Part shown: positions 16,294 to 20,680 of the stretch, one piece after another | How the letters are laid out: each line of letters begins with the position of its first letter | Numbering within the stretch: the stretch's first letter is position 1 | Origin: Bacillota bacterium | Lineage (GTDB): Bacteria > Bacillota_A > Clostridia > DSM-8532 | DNA: 20,680 nt | Reading direction: 5' to 3' | Assembly: GCA_023424865.1 (NCBI GenBank) | Contig: JAFADM010000374.1 | Coordinates: forward strand, 1-20,680 | Translations under genes and position numbers: made by a program | The notes under the pieces: model-generated | Databases searched by the model: none | What the model saw: only the letters and a program-made list of their open reading frames with translations | Told to the model about the DNA's origin: nothing

Positions 16294-16322
16294 TTGCACG
16301 ATCGTATGAAATGCTATATAAT
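16294..16322 (+). promoter_or_regulatory. Promoter of the SRP RNA gene
   Basis: TTGCAC (16294-16299) and TATAAT (16317-16322) are separated by 17 nt. The expected start, about 7 nt after the -10, falls on 16329-16330, which matches the 5' end deduced from RNA pairing. Confidence 0.85.
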
Positions 16323-16329
16323 ATGGCTT

Positions 16330-16600
16330 ACTGTGCTAGGTGGGGAGGTAGCGGTGCCCTGTATCCGCAATCCGCTGTAGCGGGATCGAATTCCTGCCCG
16401 AGGCCTATGCGTGTAAAGTCCGTCATGCGGCAAGGTACAATGATGATTGGGTCTTGCGCAATTCAGAACTGTGAACCCCGTCAGATCCGGAAGGAAGCAG
16501 CGGTAAGCGGATCCTCTGGGTGTGCCGCAGGTTTACCTGGTTGGAGTATACTTACGCATAGCACGTTTATATTTGTAGGTCGACGGCAGGTGCACAGTTT
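16330..16600 (+). ncRNA. ffs: Signal recognition particle RNA, long form with Alu domain (ffs/scr)
   Basis: The RNA scaffolds the signal recognition particle, which delivers nascent membrane and secreted proteins to the membrane. The S-domain tip is unmistakable: GATCCGGAAGGAAGCAGCGG with its asymmetric loop and GGAA-type tetraloop region, bound by Ffh. The 5' part (GTGCTAGGTGGGGAGGTAGC... with CTGTATCCGCAATCCGCTGTAG) is the Alu-type domain with its two loops. Long-range pairing closes the molecule: CCTGCCCGAGGCC with GGTCGACGGCAGG, TATGCGTGTAAAG with TATACTTACGCATA, and ACTGTGC at the 5' end with GCACAGT (16592-16598). The length of about 270 nt fits the long Bacillota form, not the ~115-nt proteobacterial 4.5S RNA. 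TTTT after 16597 ends it as an intrinsic terminator. The 3' end is known to within a few nt. Confidence 0.95.
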
Positions 16601-16742
16601 TATTCTTGCAATTTAGCGTAAAAAGCATTTATTGGATTTCATTTATAACGATTTTTATTTAAGTAACATTCGAGAAATCCTTTTTATAATTTTCTGATGA
16701 ACCCATCGAAACGGCTCACCATGGAAGGAATGGATACGTCCT

Positions 16743-18443
16743 ATGGCTCATACGGCCCTGTATCGCAAATGGAGACCACTTACCTTTGAGGATGTAGTTG
16801 AGCAGCAGCATATTGTGGCTACCCTGAAAAACAGTATAAAAAGACACTCCATTTCCCACGCCTATTTATTTTGCGGCACACGGGGAACGGGTAAAACCAC
16901 ACTGGCCCGAATATTCGGAAGAGCCATTAACTGTCTGACGCCCAATGAGGGAAGTCCCTGCAATCAATGCAGTGTTTGCAAGGCCTTAATGGAAGGTGCC
17001 GTTACCGATGTCATTGAAATTGATGCCGCTTCCAACAATGGTGTGGACGATGTCCGCGAAATTAAGGAAGCAGTGATGTATGTCCCGGTACTGGCAAAAT
17101 ATAAGGTTTATATCATCGACGAAGTTCACATGCTTTCTACAGGTGCATTCAACGCGCTTTTAAAGACCTTGGAGGAGCCTCCTGCCAAGGTTGTATTCAT
17201 ACTTGCCACTACTGAGCCCCACAAGCTGCCTGCCACTGTGCTTTCCCGCTGCCAGCGCTATGATTTCAGGCGTTTCTCAGGAGAAGGCATCGTTTCCAGG
17301 CTCAAAATCATTGCCGACGACTGCCGTGCTCATTTTGAGGACAGTGCTTTAAAGCTTATTGCCAGGCTGTCGGAAGGCGGTATGCGCGACGCTATCAATC
17401 TTCTGGATCAGTGCATTTCCATGGGCCTTACTGAAATTACCCGGGAGGACGTTCTGAAAATTGCAGGGCTGACCTCTTCGGAAACGGTTGATGCCCTGGC
17501 CCTGGCACTGGCGGCAGGCGATTCACTGGCAGCTGTTATGCTCATTGATAAGGCCATGGACGAAGGCCGGGATTTGGTGCCTCTTTGCGGACAGCTCATT
17601 GAGTGGTTCAGGGATTTAATGCTTTATCTTACCGGCGGTGAAGCCAGAAGGCTACTAACCCGGGATGAGGAAGGGCTTGGACCTTTGAAAGAGGGTGCCA
17701 ATTATTTAAATTACGATCAAACCGTTTATTTATTAAAGGAGCTTTCTGAAGCCGAAGGGCGTTTAAAATGGTCGGAAAGTCCCCGTTTTTTTATGGAAAT
17801 GACCATGGTAAGGCTTTGCACGGCTAAATCCTCCGCTGCATACAATGATATTGTCCGCATTGAAAACAAAAATACGGGGGAAAATGTGGAGGCCTTACTG
17901 GAAGCGCGAATTGCCCGGCTTGAAAAAGCACTTGCAGAGGCTCTTTCCGGACAAAGCAGCAAGAAAATAGAAAACGCTTCTCACTCCAAAAGCGAAAAAG
18001 CTCAGGAAATAAAGGAGACAGTTGTTAATGCAGCTTCTGAAAAGGTTAAGGCAGAAGTGCAAAAAGCTGAACAAAAGGAGCCTTATTTAGGACAGGATTT
18101 AAAGGAATGGCCTCAGGTTGTGGAGGACATACGTAATTCGGGCAAAATGAAAATTTATGCCTATCTTTTGGATACCCGCTGTGTATTAAGAGGTGAAAAT
18201 CAAGCCTTGGTGGTTGTCGGCGCAGAAGATGGCCTTAAAAAAACCGTGTTGGCCAGAAACGACAGTATTGAGGCTATTCAGGGATCACTGCACACTGTCA
18301 CGGGAAGAGATTTTAAAGTGAAAATTGCCGATCTTTCAGCCTTAACCGATGAGGTATCAAAAGAAGAGCCCACAGACCCTGTTCTTGATAACCTTAAAAA
18401 ATTTGCTACGGAAAACAATATTAAACTGGATGTTTATACTTGA
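16743..18443 (+). CDS. dnaX: DNA polymerase III subunits gamma/tau
   Basis: A 566-residue clamp-loader ATPase that opens the sliding clamp and organises the replicase. It begins ALYRKWRPLTFEDVV, a family signature. Residues 45-52 are the Walker A motif GTRGTGKT. The zinc site uses C64, C73, C76 and C79. Walker B is YIIDEVHM (123-130), sensor 1 is ATTEP, and the SRC arginine finger is in LSRCQRYDFRRF. The middle domain III has LKWSESPRFFMEMTMVRLC, and a charged, coiled linker leads to a tau-like C-terminus. No convincing slippery heptamer for a gamma frameshift is seen in the usual region. The ATG at 16743 lies 13 nt after AAGGA, a little far, but no better in-frame start exists. SRP RNA directly upstream is the usual Clostridia order. 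Confidence 0.97.
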   Translation: MAHTALYRKWRPLTFEDVVEQQHIVATLKNSIKRHSISHAYLFCGTRGTGKTTLARIFGRAINCLTPNEGSPCNQCSVCKALMEGAVTDVIEIDAASNNGVDDVREIKEAVMYVPVLAKYKVYIIDEVHMLSTGAFNALLKTLEEPPAKVVFILATTEPHKLPATVLSRCQRYDFRRFSGEGIVSRLKIIADDCRAHFEDSALKLIARLSEGGMRDAINLLDQCISMGLTEITREDVLKIAGLTSSETVDALALALAAGDSLAAVMLIDKAMDEGRDLVPLCGQLIEWFRDLMLYLTGGEARRLLTRDEEGLGPLKEGANYLNYDQTVYLLKELSEAEGRLKWSESPRFFMEMTMVRLCTAKSSAAYNDIVRIENKNTGENVEALLEARIARLEKALAEALSGQSSKKIENASHSKSEKAQEIKETVVNAASEKVKAEVQKAEQKEPYLGQDLKEWPQVVEDIRNSGKMKIYAYLLDTRCVLRGENQALVVVGAEDGLKKTVLARNDSIEAIQGSLHTVTGRDFKVKIADLSALTDEVSKEEPTDPVLDNLKKFATENNIKLDVYT

Positions 18444-18469
18444 CAAATATGACGGGAAATTGATATATT
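18440..18469 (+). promoter_or_regulatory. Promoter for rho overlapping the dnaX stop codon
   Basis: TTGACA at 18440-18445 contains the dnaX TGA stop (18441-18443). TATATT at 18464-18469 follows after 18 nt. It would give rho its own start and a leader of about 225 nt. The leader is AT-rich and carries a small hairpin, AGCAT-TTTTT-ATGCT (18584-18598), with outer GCC/GGC arms. Confidence 0.6.
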
Positions 18470-18702
18470 TTATGGGTCAAGTGATGTTCATATCTTTTGA
18501 TAACTCCCTGCAAGCCACATTAAAATGTATATTTTATGAATAGGATGATTTCAATCTGTAGCGTTTGTCTGTTGCCAGGCCGAAGCATTTTTTATGCTGT
18601 GAGGCGGGTTAATAATTATTAAATTTTCTTTCTTATACCCTTTAAATTTCTTATATCTTAGTAAATTCAAGATTATTTTTAAATAACACAAGGCGGTGTT
18701 TT

Positions 18703-20680
18703 ATGGAAGAAAGGTCAATTCTAGAGGGGAAATCGCTTGAGGATTTGCGCTATATAGCAAAAATGCTCGGGATGAAAAATCTGATGCGTCTTAGAAAATC
18801 CGAATTGGTTGACGGAATTATTGCGCAAGGTATTTCCTCTGCTGGAGTGCTGGAACAAAATATTTCGGCCCGCAGTGCCGTGAAGGAAGAGGAGAGTCCG
18901 GCAGTACCTGCTGTTAAGGTTAAGGCTGCCGATGCCGTAGCGGATAATGTCAAAACCGATGAAGGCAAGAACAGCTCTTTACCCCAAGAGGCTCCGGTGT
19001 CCAGGAAAAAAAGTGTGACAGCATCATCTGAAGCCGATGAAGCCGGTTCCAAAAAAAGAGGGAGACCCAAGGCTTCTCCTGCAAAAGAGCAAAAAGAGAC
19101 AGTGGAAGCTGCTACAAAGGAACCTGTGGAAAGCCTTCCGGCAGCGGAAGCTTCAAAGGATGCGGAAAAAGTCTCTACGGATGTAAAGCCACCGGCAAGA
19201 AAATCTCAGTTCGGTAAGGATGCGGAAATGGTTCGAGGAATTAAAAAAGCCGATAAAAAAGAACCGTCTGTGCCTGTCACATCTTCTAAAAAATCCACTG
19301 ATAAAGCTGAAAAAGAAGATAAAAAAGCTTCTTCACATAAAAAAGCACAGCCTGCATCCAAGGAGCCTTTGGCTTCCAAGGCTCAGGAGCATGAACCCAT
19401 AGCCGCAGCTCCTGAAAAGCCATTGGTAAAGGACGCTGCCGAAGCTGTAAGTGAGACTGCAGTTAAAGAAGTGCCGTCTGCTCCAGAAGAAGCTGTAAAA
19501 ATTCCTGAGAGCCAGGCTCCGAAAGCGGATGAAAAGGCCGTTTCTTCTGAAGCACAAAAGTCAGGTACAGCAAGCCCGGTAAGAACGGGCCTGAAAAAGC
19601 ATGATGACGATGGTGTAAGCATCCGTGTTCGCCCTCGTCGCAAGCCTCAGAAGGAAGAGGAGGGGGCCCTGAATTCACAGCCTCTTGCAGGCGAACTGGC
19701 GTCTGAAGCTCAAAATGCACCTCAGGTGACCGTACAGGAGCCTAAGGCACCCGAGGTTCGAATTCAAGCGGGTAAGCCGGAAGCCCGTGTTCCGGAAACC
19801 CGGAATTCTGAAGCCCGTGTTCCGGAAGCCAGGAATCCGGAAGCCCGTGTTCCGGAAGAAAAGCCTCAGGGCCAGGTTCATAGGCCGGAAGAGACAAAAC
19901 CCCGGAGCTTCCATCTGCGTGAAAGAACGGAGCCCCAAAGGCAGGAGGGCACTCAAAGGGGCGCAGCTTTTCAGGCCGATACCTCTGAGGTCAGAGAGAA
20001 GCCCGGTGAAAAAAACGTGCCCGTTCAGGAAGCCGGCGGCGTAAGCTATCCGTCCGACCCTGTTGAGACAATTGAAGGTGAAGCTGTTCCTGAAGCCGAC
20101 AGAGGGGATGAAAACGGTTCTTCCGAAAACGGGACTGGAGACAGCCGCTTTGCCAACCGCTATCAGAAAAACAAGGAGCTTTACAAGCTTGAAAGCGATA
20201 ATCCCGTCAACGGTATATTAGAGGTACTGCCAGATGGTTACGGCTTTTTGAGAGGCCATAATTACCTCTCGGGACCCAAGGATATCTATGTTTCGCCCTC
20301 ACAGATTCGCCGCTTTAATTTAAAGACCGGTGACAAAATTGTGGGCAAGGGACGTATTCAAAAAGAGGGAGAAAAGTTTCAGGCCCTGCTCTATGTTTCC
20401 AGCGTCAACGGAGACACACCGGATTTTGCTCTTCGCAGAAGGCCCTTTGAGCAGCTGACTCCCATTTATCCCAATGAGCGTATTACGCTGGAAATGGAGC
20501 CCAAGGAGCTTTCCACCCGGCTTATCGACCTCATTGCACCTATCGGAAAGGGGCAGCGCGGACTTATTGTATCGCCGCCCAAGGCCGGTAAAACCATACT
20601 CCTTAAAAAGATTGCCAATTCCATCACAAGCAAGCACCCGGAAATTGAGGTCATTGTTCTTTTAATTGATGAGCGTCCTG
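18703..20680 (+). CDS. rho: Transcription termination factor Rho with large disordered insert, partial (runs off right edge)
   Basis: An uninterrupted frame of 659 codons from the ATG at 18703, preceded by AAGGCGGTG, to the window end. Residues ~1-45 ([29 protein letters not shown]) are the Rho N-terminal helical domain. Residues ~46-495 form a Lys/Ala/Glu/Pro/Ser-rich, probably disordered insert, with a KKRGRPK AT-hook-like patch and a 10-residue tandem repeat at 359-388. From ~500 the cold-shock RNA-binding domain follows ([34 protein letters not shown]), then PPKAGKT (625-631), the ATPase P-loop, and LLIDERP at the edge. Compared with E. coli Rho the P-loop is about 450 residues later. Rho is a hexameric RNA translocase that ends transcription. 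The rest of the ATPase domain lies outside the window. Confidence 0.95.
   Translation, partial: MEERSILEGKSLEDLRYIAKMLGMKNLMRLRKSELVDGIIAQGISSAGVLEQNISARSAVKEEESPAVPAVKVKAADAVADNVKTDEGKNSSLPQEAPVSRKKSVTASSEADEAGSKKRGRPKASPAKEQKETVEAATKEPVESLPAAEASKDAEKVSTDVKPPARKSQFGKDAEMVRGIKKADKKEPSVPVTSSKKSTDKAEKEDKKASSHKKAQPASKEPLASKAQEHEPIAAAPEKPLVKDAAEAVSETAVKEVPSAPEEAVKIPESQAPKADEKAVSSEAQKSGTASPVRTGLKKHDDDGVSIRVRPRRKPQKEEEGALNSQPLAGELASEAQNAPQVTVQEPKAPEVRIQAGKPEARVPETRNSEARVPEARNPEARVPEEKPQGQVHRPEETKPRSFHLRERTEPQRQEGTQRGAAFQADTSEVREKPGEKNVPVQEAGGVSYPSDPVETIEGEAVPEADRGDENGSSENGTGDSRFANRYQKNKELYKLESDNPVNGILEVLPDGYGFLRGHNYLSGPKDIYVSPSQIRRFNLKTGDKIVGKGRIQKEGEKFQALLYVSSVNGDTPDFALRRRPFEQLTPIYPNERITLEMEPKELSTRLIDLIAPIGKGQRGLIVSPPKAGKTILLKKIANSITSKHPEIEVIVLLIDERP
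19777..19866 (+). repeat. Three 30-bp tandem repeats inside rho
   Basis: Units at 19777-19806, 19807-19836 and 19837-19866 encode [20 protein letters not shown] and [10 protein letters not shown]. The shared core GAAGCCCGTGTTCCGGAA is identical in all three at the DNA level, showing recent duplication. Copy number may vary between strains. Confidence 0.9.

Noticed and set aside
16108..16616. Two plus-strand open frames over the SRP RNA and its promoter
   Set aside because: They overlap a structured RNA with unmistakable motifs and have no convincing start signal.
18472..18543. 23-codon frame (MGQVMFISFDN...) in the rho leader, considered as a leader peptide like E. coli rhoL
   Set aside because: Its ATG lies 2 nt after the -10 element, so it would be at or before the transcription start and has no ribosome site.
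1..20680. CRISPR array, insertion sequence, prophage or toxin-antitoxin genes
   Set aside because: No spaced direct repeats, transposase, integrase or terminal inverted repeats were seen; the only tandem repeat is inside rho.

Overview
The window looks like the chromosome of a Gram-positive, low-to-mid GC anaerobe, most likely class Clostridia (Bacillota). The evidence is a long Alu-domain-containing SRP RNA just upstream of dnaX, strong AGGAGG-type ribosome sites, sigma-A promoters with canonical spacing, an LplA/LplC-type carbohydrate uptake system with a lipobox lipoprotein, and a Rho with a giant low-complexity insert. I cannot name a genus from this sequence.

Region 1 (1-4758, + strand) is the end of a carbohydrate uptake locus: the C-terminus of an LplC/YtcP-type ABC permease, an LplA-type sugar-binding lipoprotein, and then, behind its own near-perfect promoter, a membrane-anchored AraC-family regulator with an extracytoplasmic sensor. 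No transport ATPase is visible; such systems often use a shared MsmX-type ATPase encoded elsewhere.

Region 2 (4866-15908, all - strand) reads as one operon of about 11 kb, transcribed from a promoter near 15960-15988 and ended by an intrinsic terminator at 4846-4867. Gene order in the direction of transcription is: GH127 beta-L-arabinofuranosidase-like enzyme; FCD-type GntR regulator; Asp/Glu-racemase-superfamily protein; transketolase N-terminal half; transketolase C-terminal half; divergent transaldolase/FSA-like protein; KdgF-like cupin; sialidase-fold (BNR) protein; large GH106-like rhamnosidase. Several of the genes overlap (14, 8 and 4 nt), which argues for co-translation. The glycosidases point to debranching of plant cell-wall or similar arabinose/rhamnose-containing glycans. 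The central five-gene module (racemase-like, split transketolase, transaldolase-like, cupin) lacks a kinase, isomerase or dehydrogenase and matches no complete pathway I can name. It is the best candidate for an undescribed catabolic route; the KdgF-like cupin and FCD regulator hint at an acidic (uronate-type) sugar.

Region 3 (15909-20680, + strand) is housekeeping: an unassigned 420-bp gap carrying the divergent promoters, the SRP RNA (about 16330-16600) with a TTGCAC-17-TATAAT promoter, dnaX (16743-18443), and the start of rho (18703 to the window end). A sigma-A-like promoter overlaps the dnaX stop codon and probably drives rho. The Rho has about 450 extra residues between its N-terminal RNA-binding helices and its cold-shock domain, including a 10-residue tandem repeat. 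The usual dnaX-ybaB-recR neighbourhood is not kept here.
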